Assembly (NCBI RefSeq): GCF_015594725.1
Contig: NZ_JADNRC010000015.1
Coordinates: 45,061-109,060 of the forward strand
DNA from: Flavobacterium sp. ALJ2
Lineage (GTDB): Bacteria; Bacteroidota; Bacteroidia; Flavobacteriales; Flavobacteriaceae
Reading direction: 5' to 3'
Length of the DNA: 64,000 nucleotides
The notes beneath the pieces are model-generated. The model saw nothing but the letters and a program-made list of their open reading frames with translations. It had not been told where the DNA came from and searched no databases. The position numbers and the translations under genes were made by a program. Of this stretch, positions 1-7,950 are shown piece after piece (the stretch's first letter is position 1; each line of letters starts with the position of its first letter).

Positions 1-274
1 CAAATTTGTAATCTGTAATAGATGAAGTAGCGATTGTTTCTGTATATTCTGGCAAGTTTAGTTTAATTGTCTCAGGATTGATACTTACCAAAAAATGATA
101 AGCTTCAATGACTAATTTACTTTTTTCTTCTGCTTCTTTTAAACCAGCATCGTTGCCTTGAAATTTGTCAGGATGACATTCTTTCATAGCATTACGGTAA
201 ATGGTTTTTAAATCTTTTAATTCTGCAGTTTTGTCTACATTTAGTAACTTGCGGTATTCAACTATTTTTTTCAT
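1..274 (-). CDS. J-domain (DnaJ-like) protein, partial
   Basis: The N-terminal 91 codons of a gene that runs off the left edge. The predicted protein begins MKKIVEYRKLLNVDKTAELK and carries the J-domain signature HPD at residues 34-36 (ECHPDKF), flanked by two predicted helices. The HPD loop is what stimulates Hsp70 ATPase activity, so a co-chaperone role is likely. The domain lies at the extreme N terminus, unlike DnaJ-C proteins. Flavobacterial proteins of this kind often carry a KTSC domain after the J-domain, but that part lies outside the window and cannot be checked. The ATG is preceded by a TACCTTTG -7 box about 70 bases upstream. Confidence 0.8.
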   Translation of the reverse strand, partial: MKKIVEYRKLLNVDKTAELKDLKTIYRNAMKECHPDKFQGNDAGLKEAEEKSKLVIEAYHFLVSINPETIKLNLPEYTETIATSSITDYKF

Positions 275-345
275 AAATAAGATAACTACTTGTCTATTAG
301 ATTAAAATTAATATTTGTTTAATCCAAAAAAAGACAAATTTTTTG

Positions 346-353
346 CAAAGGTA
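346..353 (-). promoter_or_regulatory. -7 promoter element (TACCTTTG) of the J-domain gene
   Basis: Read on the minus strand this is TACCTTTG, a full match to the Bacteroidota TAnnTTTG box. No convincing TTG -33 element was found at the usual spacing. The rest of the intergenic stretch up to position 486 shows no other feature. Confidence 0.4.
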
Positions 354-486
354 CACTTTTTTTTAACTTTTTACTTTCGTAGTAAAAAATATTCAAAAAA
401 TATCTAAGATATTGATTTTGAGACGTAAAAAGTGTGCTGCTTATGTAAACAGCGTATTAAAGTTCGAAACTTTGAAAAGAATCGTT

Positions 487-738
487 TTATTTTTGTTCAG
501 GTTTATTATTTGCTTTGTCAAAGTTTTTTGACTTTTTTGGATATTTGTTATAACTAATATCGCTTGGATTTTCGATTATAGACTTTATCGTAATCCAATC
601 TCCAACTACATGATTAGCATGAGCCATCTTGTAATCCAAAAGGTATATACCACAAAAATAATTGTTATTTTCATCCTTCTCCATTATTCCTGTATAAACC
701 CCTTTTTGCAACATTTTTTCTTGAGAAGCTTTTGTCAT
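487..738 (-). CDS. Small hypothetical protein (83 aa)
   Basis: Encodes 83 residues beginning MTKASQEKMLQKGVYTGIME, with no signal peptide or recognised motif. An upstream in-frame TTG at 768 would give ten more residues, but it lies inside the TAACTTTG promoter box at 766-773, so the ATG at 738 is preferred. It is divergent from the next gene, with both -7 boxes in the 160-base spacer. The composition is soluble and lysine/asparagine-rich, and no function is proposed. Confidence 0.55.
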   Translation of the reverse strand: MTKASQEKMLQKGVYTGIMEKDENNNYFCGIYLLDYKMAHANHVVGDWITIKSIIENPSDISYNKYPKKSKNFDKANNKPEQK

Positions 739-765
739 GATATTTTTATTTATAAATTGATGATG

Positions 766-773
766 CAAAGTTA
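766..773 (-). promoter_or_regulatory. -7 promoter element (TAACTTTG)
   Basis: Minus-strand TAACTTTG matches TAnnTTTG and lies 28 bases upstream of the ATG at 738. It excludes the in-frame TTG at 768 as a start codon. Confidence 0.45.
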
Positions 774-815
774 ATCAATATATTGTTTGGTTTAGGGAGT
801 TCATGACAATCTGAT

Positions 816-823
816 TATATTTG
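816..823 (+). promoter_or_regulatory. -7 promoter element (TATATTTG)
   Basis: TATATTTG matches the Bacteroidota -7 consensus. Transcription would start near 830, so the in-frame TTG at 821 and the ATG at 827 are not usable starts. The ATG at 896 then has a leader of about 65 bases. Confidence 0.45.
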
Positions 824-895
824 CACATGCAAAAAAACTTTAGACCAAATCCAAATTCATTCAAAAATACATTTTGTATTTTTCAGGAAGTAACC

Positions 896-1372
896 ATGAA
901 TGAGGTAGAAGGATTAAAAATTCAGTTTGAAAGTAAGGCAGGGAGTGCCTATTATTATTCAGATTTAGGGATGTATCGTTTTTCAAATCATTGGGGAAGA
1001 TTAGCCAATAGTAAATGGCGTTTAATCGCATTGGAACCAGAAACAGAGTCTAAATTTAAATTAGGTTTTGCTTCCTGGAGTTCTTTTTACCCTGATAATG
1101 CAACCGATAAGCTGTATTATATTGAGGCTGATTTTAATAAGAACAATGTCAATTATCAACATAAAAATAATCCTGAATACAATAATAAAGCAGTACTCAG
1201 AACAAGTTTTGATACAGCAAAAAGAATTAAACAAATAAGAAATTTACAGCAATTAACTTCGTGGGCAAAACATTTTGATTATGATGATATTGCTGTTTTA
1301 CGAGAATCAATTATAAATGAACTTATTTTTACCAATAAAACATTGGAAGAAATTAAAAAAGAGATACAATAA
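896..1372 (+). CDS. Conserved-type hypothetical protein (158 aa)
   Basis: Encodes 158 residues beginning MNEVEGLKIQFESKAGSAYY. It is soluble, rich in aromatic residues in the N-terminal two thirds, and has a charged helical C terminus (KTLEEIKKEIQ). No domain is recognised. The start at 896 is chosen because the open frame upstream overlaps a promoter box at 816-823, and because AGGAAG precedes this ATG. Its TAA overlaps the ATG of the next small gene by one base, so it probably leads a short operon running to about 2155. Confidence 0.6.
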   Translation: MNEVEGLKIQFESKAGSAYYYSDLGMYRFSNHWGRLANSKWRLIALEPETESKFKLGFASWSSFYPDNATDKLYYIEADFNKNNVNYQHKNNPEYNNKAVLRTSFDTAKRIKQIRNLQQLTSWAKHFDYDDIAVLRESIINELIFTNKTLEEIKKEIQ

Positions 1373-1524
1373 TGGGAAGGAATAACGAAAGGAATATCAA
1401 GAAACACAACGATAAGTTGCACAAAGCGCAGGATAAGGTAAAACAGGCTGAAATTGCGCGTAAAGAAAAATTAAAACAAATTGTAAAGAAATTTAATGAA
1501 GATAAAACTTCTTCTGATAAATAA
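1372..1524 (+). CDS. Small lysine-rich basic protein (50 aa)
   Basis: A 50-codon gene starting at an ATG that overlaps the preceding stop (TAATG). The product begins MGRNNERNIKKHNDKLHKAQ and is almost entirely charged and helical, with about a quarter lysine residues, which suggests a coiled coil or nucleic-acid contact. The one-base overlap and the 11-base gap to the next gene support translation as part of the operon. Function unknown. Confidence 0.5.
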   Translation: MGRNNERNIKKHNDKLHKAQDKVKQAEIARKEKLKQIVKKFNEDKTSSDK

Positions 1525-1535
1525 AATATAAATAA

Positions 1536-1757
1536 ATGGAAAACGATAAACTCAGCGGTTTAAAAGAAAGTGTTCAGGAAATTATAGATTTAATTGCTGC
1601 GAAACAAAATAAATCTGCGAATAATAAACTAGTAGAAGTAAGTGATATATTAGATGAATTGCTTGATTTTTCTGAAGAAGATGAAGATTTAATTGAGATT
1701 AGTAAATACCAGGTTTTACTGAATCAATTGCACCAAAAGATAAATACTGCCGAATAA
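1536..1757 (+). CDS. Small acidic helical hypothetical protein (73 aa)
   Basis: Encodes 73 residues, beginning MENDKLSGLKESVQEIIDLI, with an acidic stretch (FSEEDEDLIEI) and heptad-like leucine/isoleucine spacing consistent with a coiled coil. It lies 11 bases after the basic 50-residue gene and 17 bases before the YchJ gene. The opposite charge of the two small neighbours could mean they interact, but that is speculation. Confidence 0.5.
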   Translation: MENDKLSGLKESVQEIIDLIAAKQNKSANNKLVEVSDILDELLDFSEEDEDLIEISKYQVLLNQLHQKINTAE

Positions 1758-1774
1758 TATTTGACTTTACTTTC

Positions 1775-2155
1775 ATGGAAAACTCCAAATGTTATTGCGA
1801 TACCGACTTAGATTTTGATAATTGTTGTGGTCAGTATCTCAAGAATAATATAAAAGCACCAACAGCTTTAGCTTTAATGCGCTCTCGTTTTTCGGCTTAT
1901 GTTATTAAAGATGCCGATTATTTATTGGCTACAACCCATTCTTCTGAAAGAAAATATTATCTGAAAGAAGATATTTTGAATTGGGCTACGACTAATGAAT
2001 GGCTTCGATTAGAAATTATAAGTTTTACTGAAAACACTGTAGCGTTCAAAGCATATTTTTTAGATGAAAATAAGCAGTCTCAAATGCATTATGAATTTTC
2101 TACTTTTAAACAGGAAAATAATGCTTGGTACTATCTGGAAGGGAAGTTTGAATAA
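1775..2155 (+). CDS. YchJ-family (UPF0225) SEC-C motif protein
   Basis: A 126-residue protein with the N-terminal cysteine cluster C6-x-C8-x8-C17-C18-G of the SEC-C/YchJ family, expected to bind zinc. The segment APTALALMRSRFSAYV, typical of the family, follows, and then an NTF2-like region to the C terminus. Length is within the range of short YchJ members. The biochemical role of the family is not established. It is probably the last gene of the operon starting at 896. Confidence 0.8.
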   Translation: MENSKCYCDTDLDFDNCCGQYLKNNIKAPTALALMRSRFSAYVIKDADYLLATTHSSERKYYLKEDILNWATTNEWLRLEIISFTENTVAFKAYFLDENKQSQMHYEFSTFKQENNAWYYLEGKFE

Positions 2156-2261
2156 ATATTGATTTTAACCTGATTATGAGGCTCTTTTAAAGTAATCTTT
2201 TAACTAAAAATTAATATCTGTTTGTTTTTGTTAGACTCTAAAATGGTGTAATTTTAGAATT

Positions 2262-3380
2262 ATGAAAGAGGAACATAAAAAGGGGTTTTATTTTAAAACG
2301 TACGAAGCACCAAATCAGTCTCCGTTTGAAAAACTTTTTGGTATTTTTAAGGAACTAATTACCCATACTTCAGGTGATTTTGACGAAGCTATAGATTGGC
2401 TTCGGGAATTGGATAAAGAATATAAACTCACCGATAAAAACTACACTATTGATGATTTTATAGAAGATCTGAAAAAGAAAGGGTATATAAAAGACGAAGT
2501 AAAAGAAGATGGTTCTTCGGGAATAGGAATTACTGCCAAAACCGAACGTGCGATAAGACAACAAGCACTTGATCAGATATTCGGGAATTTAAAACGTTCA
2601 GGAAACGGAAATCACAAAACTAAATACGCTGGAAATGGAGATGAACATACGGGTGAATTTCGTGAATTTCATTTCGGTGATGGGCTTGAACGGATTTCGC
2701 TGACAGAAAGTTTGCGTAACGCTCAAATCAATAATGGAGTAGAGAGTTTTATGCTTACAGAAAACGATTTGGTTGTTGAGGAAACGCAATATAAATCGCA
2801 AATGAGTACGGTCTTGATGATTGATATAAGTCACAGTATGATTTTATATGGAGAAGATCGTATTACTCCCGCTAAAAAAGTTGCCATGGCTCTTGCCGAA
2901 TTAATTACTACGCGTTACCCTAAAGATACCCTCGATATTTTGGTTTTTGGAAACGATGCCTGGACAATTGCTATTAAGGATTTACCATATTTAAAAGTTG
3001 GACCTTATCATACCAATACAGTAGCAGGCTTACAACTGGCAATGGATTTATTACGCCGTAAACGAAATACCAATAAACAAATCTTCATGATTACAGATGG
3101 CAAGCCAAGTTGTGTTCGTGAACGTGATGGTTCTTATTATATGAATAGTAATGGTTTAGATGAATACATTGTAGATAAATGCTATAATCAGGCACAACAA
3201 GCTAGAAAATTACATATTCCTATTACCACATTTATGATTGCAAATGATCCGTATTTACAACGTTTTGTCAATCATTTTACCGAAGCTAATCAAGGAAAAG
3301 CATTTTATACTGGACTGAAAGGTTTAGGGGAGATGATTTTTGAAGATTATGAAGCGAATAGGAAGAAGAGGATTAAATAG
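2262..3380 (+). CDS. von Willebrand factor A (vWA) domain protein
   Basis: A 372-residue soluble protein. The N-terminal half (about 1-180) is charged and of unknown fold. The C-terminal half is a vWA domain with an intact MIDAS start D188-x-S190-x-S192 in the segment VLMIDISHSMIL, and a downstream TDGKPS motif corresponding to the conserved MIDAS aspartate. It precedes an AAA+ ATPase gene on the same strand. Such pairs resemble the I and D subunits of magnesium chelatase and the MoxR/vWA systems, in which the ATPase remodels a target recruited by the vWA protein. The substrate here is unknown. Confidence 0.85.
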   Translation: MKEEHKKGFYFKTYEAPNQSPFEKLFGIFKELITHTSGDFDEAIDWLRELDKEYKLTDKNYTIDDFIEDLKKKGYIKDEVKEDGSSGIGITAKTERAIRQQALDQIFGNLKRSGNGNHKTKYAGNGDEHTGEFREFHFGDGLERISLTESLRNAQINNGVESFMLTENDLVVEETQYKSQMSTVLMIDISHSMILYGEDRITPAKKVAMALAELITTRYPKDTLDILVFGNDAWTIAIKDLPYLKVGPYHTNTVAGLQLAMDLLRRKRNTNKQIFMITDGKPSCVRERDGSYYMNSNGLDEYIVDKCYNQAQQARKLHIPITTFMIANDPYLQRFVNHFTEANQGKAFYTGLKGLGEMIFEDYEANRKKRIK

Positions 3381-3557
3381 AGTTTTTGAGGTGCTAAGTA
3401 TTTAGGTTAAAGACTCAAAATCACTAAGTTTTAAAGGTTTTAGATTTAACCTAACCTCCTTAATAAGCTTGATTACAATGCGATTAAAATAAACGCAACA
3501 TAAAATTATAAAAGGGGTTTGAGTTTTTAAGACTCTTTAATTTTTTAAATAAATAAA

Positions 3558-5021
3558 ATGAAAGTAGAAAATATAAAAACACTAGGTGATCTAAAAAAAG
3601 CAGGATACGAAAGCAAAAGTATTAAAGATGAATTACGAAATAACCTTCGCGAAAAGATAAAATCAGGAAAACCTGTTTTTGAAGGCGTTCATGGTTTTGA
3701 AAATACAGTTATTCCAGAATTAGAGCGCGCTATTTTATCACGTCATAATATTAATTTATTAGGTCTTCGTGGTCAAGCCAAAACGAGATTGGCTCGTAAA
3801 ATGGTCGAATTGTTAGATGAATATATTCCGTTTGTGGCTGGTTCGGAAATTAATGATGATCCGTTGCATCCGATTTCGCGTTTTGCAAAAGATATAATTT
3901 CTGAAAAAGGAGATGCAACTCCAATTAGTTGGTTGCATAGAAGCGATCGTTTTTTTGAAAAATTAGCTACACCGGATGTTACTGTTGCCGATTTGATTGG
4001 TGATGTTGATCCTATAAAAGCAGCTAATTTAAAACTATCATATGCAGATGATCGTGTGATACATTTTGGAATGATTCCGCGTGCCAATCGTTGTATTTTT
4101 GTAATTAATGAATTACCCGATTTACAAGCAAGAATACAAGTGGCGCTGTTTAATATTTTGCAAGAAGGAGATATTCAGATTAGAGGATTTAAATTACGAA
4201 TGCCACTGGATATGCAATTTGTTTTTACTGCAAATCCCGAAGATTACACCAATCGTGGAAGTATAGTTACACCATTAAAAGATAGAATAGGTTCTCAGAT
4301 TCTGACGCATTACCCAGAAACAGTCGCAATTGCTAGAACGATTACTGAGCAAGAAGCTAAACTAGATACCGATCAAGAAGAGTTGGTATATGTACCAGGT
4401 TTAGCCAAGGATTTATTAGAGCAAATTAGTTTTGAAGCTCGCGAAAGTGAGTTTGTTGATAATAAGAGTGGCGTAAGTGCGAGAATGAGTATTACAGCTT
4501 ACGAAAATTTATTAAGTACTGCCGAGCGCCGTGCTTTGCGTGCTGGTGTTGATAAAACGACTTTACGTTTATCGGACTTTATGGGAATTATTCCGGCAAT
4601 TACAGGAAAGGTTGAGTTGGTTTATGAAGGGGAGCAGGAGGGAGCAGCTATTGTTGCTCAGCACTTAATAGGCGATGCCATTCGAACATTTTTTCCAAAG
4701 TATTTTCCGAGAATTGAAAAATTGGAGAAAACAGACGAAAAAACTCCATATACAGATATAATCGAATGGTTCTTTACAGAAAGTGGTTTTGAATTATTAG
4801 ATGATTGTTTAGATGCTGAATACAAGAAAATCCTTGATGGGATTAAACCATTGGATGTTTTACTAAAAAAACACCAACCAGAATTGCCAGCAGCAGATCA
4901 CTATTTTATGAAAGAGTTTATATTATGGGGATTGGTTGAATATAAAAAATTAAGTAAGGATCGTTTTTCCGAAGGATATGAGTTCAAGGATATTTACGGT
5001 AGTTATATCAGTAAATTGTAA
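3558..5021 (+). CDS. AAA+ ATPase, MoxR/magnesium-chelatase I-like
   Basis: A 487-residue protein with Walker A GLRGQAKTR (69-77), a Walker B-like segment CIFVINELPDL and the sensor segment FTANPEDYTNRG. These are characteristic of the helix-2-insert AAA+ clade that includes MoxR and the ChlI/BchI chelatase subunits. The Walker B end is NE rather than DE, a variation seen in this clade. The C-terminal 150 residues are an extension without a recognised domain. With the vWA gene 177 bases upstream it probably forms a two-component remodelling complex. The intervening 177 bases show no terminator. A strong terminator follows. Confidence 0.85.
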   Translation: MKVENIKTLGDLKKAGYESKSIKDELRNNLREKIKSGKPVFEGVHGFENTVIPELERAILSRHNINLLGLRGQAKTRLARKMVELLDEYIPFVAGSEINDDPLHPISRFAKDIISEKGDATPISWLHRSDRFFEKLATPDVTVADLIGDVDPIKAANLKLSYADDRVIHFGMIPRANRCIFVINELPDLQARIQVALFNILQEGDIQIRGFKLRMPLDMQFVFTANPEDYTNRGSIVTPLKDRIGSQILTHYPETVAIARTITEQEAKLDTDQEELVYVPGLAKDLLEQISFEARESEFVDNKSGVSARMSITAYENLLSTAERRALRAGVDKTTLRLSDFMGIIPAITGKVELVYEGEQEGAAIVAQHLIGDAIRTFFPKYFPRIEKLEKTDEKTPYTDIIEWFFTESGFELLDDCLDAEYKKILDGIKPLDVLLKKHQPELPAADHYFMKEFILWGLVEYKKLSKDRFSEGYEFKDIYGSYISKL

Positions 5022-5026
5022 AGAAT

Positions 5027-5056
5027 AAAAGCTGTCCTTTTGAGACAGCTTTTTTA
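5027..5056 (+). terminator. Intrinsic terminator after the AAA+ gene
   Basis: AAAAGCTGTC and GACAGCTTTT form a perfect stem around a short loop, followed by T residues. It closes the vWA/AAA+ unit. The remaining 230 bases before the next gene show no clear feature. Confidence 0.8.
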
Positions 5057-5288
5057 TTATAATCTATTAGGATTTAAAAATTATATGGATACTACGTTAT
5101 TGTTTCAACAGTTTTTTAAGAGTATTAGTTTTTTTTGTATTATTTATCATACCTAAAAAAACATGTAAAAGCTTTGGGAGACTGTAATATGGCTTAACTT
5201 TTATTATTTATCTTCGATTATAGTACTGCATATTTTATTTAACCTACCTTGGTACGTTGGTTGTACTTGCATTCCATCAAAAACACAA

Positions 5289-5882
5289 ATGGAAAATAGC
5301 TTTGAAGCTTTGATAGCTACTTATATTGATAGTAAAGTAGGTATATGCGAACAATTTTTAAGTACAGAATTGGCAAATAATTTAAAACAAAATCTTCTTG
5401 ATTTAAATGCCAAAAGTTTATTGCTCGATGCTGGAGTCGGAAATCTGGATAAAGTGACTTATGATGGAGCTATTCGTAGTGATTCGATTTATTGGCTTGA
5501 CAAAAAGCACAATAATGCATTCGAAAATGAATTCTTTGTACAAATTGAAGCGTTTATTGCTTATTTAAATAGTAGTTGTTTTGCTGGAATAACGGGTTAT
5601 GAATTTCATTATTCTTTATATGAAAAGGGTGATTTTTATCTAAAACATTTAGATCAATTTAAAAATAATCCAAGCAGAAAATATTCAATGATTAGTTATT
5701 TAAATGCCAATTGGCAAGAAAGCGATGGAGGTGAACTGCTTATTCATCAGTTAGATAATAATCAAAAAATTAACCCTACACAAGGTAAAACCGTTTTTTT
5801 TAAAAGTGATGAACTGGTTCACGAAGTATTGATTACTCAAAATACAAGAATGAGTATTACGGGTTGGTTAAAGAGTGATTAA
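5289..5882 (+). CDS. 2-oxoglutarate/Fe(II)-dependent oxygenase (prolyl 4-hydroxylase type)
   Basis: A 197-residue cytosolic protein with the iron-binding triad of the superfamily: H120-x-D122 in YLKHLDQF and the distal H178 in ELVHEV, followed by R187 for 2-oxoglutarate binding. The segment DGGELLIH before the distal histidine is typical of the P4H-alpha/PiuC-like clade. It would couple oxidation of an unidentified protein or small-molecule substrate to decarboxylation of 2-oxoglutarate. It is monocistronic, between a terminator and a long non-coding stretch. Confidence 0.85.
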   Translation: MENSFEALIATYIDSKVGICEQFLSTELANNLKQNLLDLNAKSLLLDAGVGNLDKVTYDGAIRSDSIYWLDKKHNNAFENEFFVQIEAFIAYLNSSCFAGITGYEFHYSLYEKGDFYLKHLDQFKNNPSRKYSMISYLNANWQESDGGELLIHQLDNNQKINPTQGKTVFFKSDELVHEVLITQNTRMSITGWLKSD

Positions 5883-6301
5883 ATACTTGTTAATCAGGGA
5901 GTTTTAAATTTTTACAAAAATAACTCTACTAATTCTATAGAATATTAGAAATATATTTATAGATTTGTAAAAGAAATGAGAAACGAAAGCAAAAATACAA
6001 TCCCTTATGACTGTGATACTATAATGTGTTATATGTATGATTTGTTGTATGAGGAGGTTTTCTATGGTGTGGTTATTTAGTTTAAAAAGTAAATAATATA
6101 AACTATTAAGAAGTTAAGTTTTATTAAGTATTGCTCTTGTTTTTACTAATAGTTAGATAGGTTTAAATCTGTGTCATTTTTAAATAGCTATAATTAGAAG
6201 AATTAGAGATAAAATAAAATTTAGCGGTTAAGTATTTTAAACTTAATAGAACTTAATTTCTTAATGGTAAAAAAACATTCAAGGTTAATAATAAAATAAA
6301 T
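5883..6301. other. Non-coding AT-rich stretch before the leader peptide
   Basis: No convincing gene is present. A TAGATTTG box at 5960-5967 (+) precedes a possible 34-codon frame at 5976-6080 (MRNESKNTIPYD...), which has no other support. The rest is AT-rich. The promoter for the leader peptide at 6302 must lie here but was not identified. Confidence 0.4.
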
Positions 6302-6388
6302 ATGAGATTATATTCTATAAATAGTAACATTATGATGCAAAGCTGCCACATGAAAATTCCTCCCTGTTGCAGAATTTGCTATTGTTAA
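6302..6388 (+). CDS. Cysteine-rich leader peptide (28 aa), putative attenuator
   Basis: A 28-codon frame beginning MRLYSINSNIMMQ and ending in a cluster of five cysteines (QSCHMKIPPCCRICYC). Its stop lies 16 bases before a strong intrinsic terminator (6405-6437), which is itself 63 bases before a glutamate dehydrogenase gene. This is the classic layout of a translation-dependent attenuator: ribosome stalling on scarce Cys-tRNA, or a thiol/metal effect on the nascent chain, would decide whether transcription reads through. I recall similar short Cys-ending leaders in Flavobacteria but cannot verify it. No competing antiterminator was worked out. Confidence 0.5.
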   Translation: MRLYSINSNIMMQSCHMKIPPCCRICYC

Positions 6389-6404
6389 TAAAAAAAACAT
6401 TTAG

Positions 6405-6437
6405 GCTCTTTCGTAACAATTTCGAAAGGGTTTTTTT
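6405..6437 (+). terminator. Intrinsic terminator/attenuator behind the leader peptide
   Basis: The stem CTCTTTCG / CGAAAGGG has one T-G wobble, a 9-base loop and seven T residues. It is located between the cysteine-rich leader peptide and the glutamate dehydrogenase gene. Confidence 0.75.
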
Positions 6438-6500
6438 ATGCTATTCCTATTTCAATTACTATGCTTATTTAATAAAAATATATTTTAATACCCAAAAAGT

Positions 6501-7787
6501 ATGAGCTCAAATATTGCTAAACAGAACCCTTTTCAATCGATGATTGATCGTTTTAATATAGCTGCCGATATTCTTAAATTAGATGAATCGGTTAGGCAAA
6601 AACTACAAAGACCAGAGAAACAAATCGTAGTAAATTTTTCTATTACGCTTGATAATGGTAAGGAACAAAATTTTGAAGGATATCGTGTCATTCATAATAC
6701 GGCATTAGGACCGTCTAAAGGAGGTATTCGTTATGATACAGCTGTTAATCTAGATGAGGTAAAAGCCCTCGCAGCATGGATGACATGGAAATCAGCAGTA
6801 ACGGGAATTCCTTTTGGAGGAGCCAAAGGAGGGATTATCTGTGATCCGAGATTGCATTCTAAAACAGAATTAGAAAAAATCACAAGGGAATATACCAATG
6901 CTTTGTCGGATATTTTTGGACCTGATAAAGATGTTCCTGCTCCAGACATGGGTACAGGTCCAGATGAAATGGGGTGGTTAATGGATGAGTTTTCTTTGAT
7001 TCATGGTAAAACGATTCACTCTGTTGTAACAGGTAAACATTTGCATTCGGGTGGTTCATTGGGTCGGGTAGAAGCTACAGGAAGAGGAGTAAGTATTATA
7101 AGTATTCTGGCACTTCAAAAATTAAAATTGAGACCAGCAAGATCCACAGCAGCCATTCAGGGATTTGGTAATGTGGGACTTCACTCTGCTTTATTTTTAT
7201 TTGAAAAAGGATTAAAAATTGTTGCTGTTAGTGATGTTTCTGAAGCTTTTTATAACCCAGAAGGGATTAATATTCCAGAGCTTATTTTGTATTTTAATTT
7301 AAATAACAAGAGCGTTAACGGATATCCAAATGCTGTTGCCATAAAACATGAAGATTTATTATTGTTAGATGTAGATGTTCTTATTCCTGCCGCCAAAGAA
7401 GATGTGATTACGGCAGTAAACGCAGGATCTATTCGTGCTAAAATTATAGTTGAAGGTGCTAATGGTCCTGTTTCTTCAGATGCTGATGCAATTTTGCATG
7501 AGAACAATGTTTTAGTAGTTCCAGATATTTTGGCTAATGCAGGTGGAGTTACGGTTTCTTATTTTGAATGGCTTCAGAATTGTCTTTTAGAGTCTTGGCG
7601 AATCAATCAGATTAATAAACGTTTGGAAGATATATTAGAGAAAAGCTTCGAAACAGTTTTTGCTACTTCTGCAAAATATAAAATAACACCACGTATTGCG
7701 GCTTATGTAATTGCTTTGCGTAAAGTGGCAGATGTTCAGCAAGTAAAAGAAATTAAATTGATTGAGAAAAAATTCAAACAGAATTAA
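6501..7787 (+). CDS. Glu/Leu/Phe/Val dehydrogenase (glutamate dehydrogenase)
   Basis: A 428-residue enzyme, the usual size of hexameric bacterial GDH. It contains the substrate-binding segment GPSKGGIRY, the active-site motif PFGGAKGG with catalytic K109, and the dinucleotide-binding fingerprint GFGNVG near residue 223. It interconverts glutamate and 2-oxoglutarate plus ammonia. The sequence resembles the NAD-type RocG/GudB group more than E. coli GdhA, though cofactor choice cannot be settled by eye. The Cys-rich leader and terminator upstream suggest conditional read-through. Confidence 0.93.
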   Translation: MSSNIAKQNPFQSMIDRFNIAADILKLDESVRQKLQRPEKQIVVNFSITLDNGKEQNFEGYRVIHNTALGPSKGGIRYDTAVNLDEVKALAAWMTWKSAVTGIPFGGAKGGIICDPRLHSKTELEKITREYTNALSDIFGPDKDVPAPDMGTGPDEMGWLMDEFSLIHGKTIHSVVTGKHLHSGGSLGRVEATGRGVSIISILALQKLKLRPARSTAAIQGFGNVGLHSALFLFEKGLKIVAVSDVSEAFYNPEGINIPELILYFNLNNKSVNGYPNAVAIKHEDLLLLDVDVLIPAAKEDVITAVNAGSIRAKIIVEGANGPVSSDADAILHENNVLVVPDILANAGGVTVSYFEWLQNCLLESWRINQINKRLEDILEKSFETVFATSAKYKITPRIAAYVIALRKVADVQQVKEIKLIEKKFKQN

Positions 7788-7950
7788 AAGCAATTGAGTT
7801 TTAAAATTGGCTTTAAACTGGTTTAAGATAATTTTCATTGGCTACATATTGTATTTTTTTAATATTTTTTTTGAAATACAGCATTGGTTAGTTGCGTAAG
7901 TATATAGTCAATGGAAATGTCTTTTACTCAATATTTTTAACGTATTTAGG

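Noticed and set aside
5976..6080. 34-codon frame with a TAGATTTG box in front
   Set aside because: Only the promoter-like box supports it; no ribosome site, motif or downstream coupling. Recorded only within the intergenic note.
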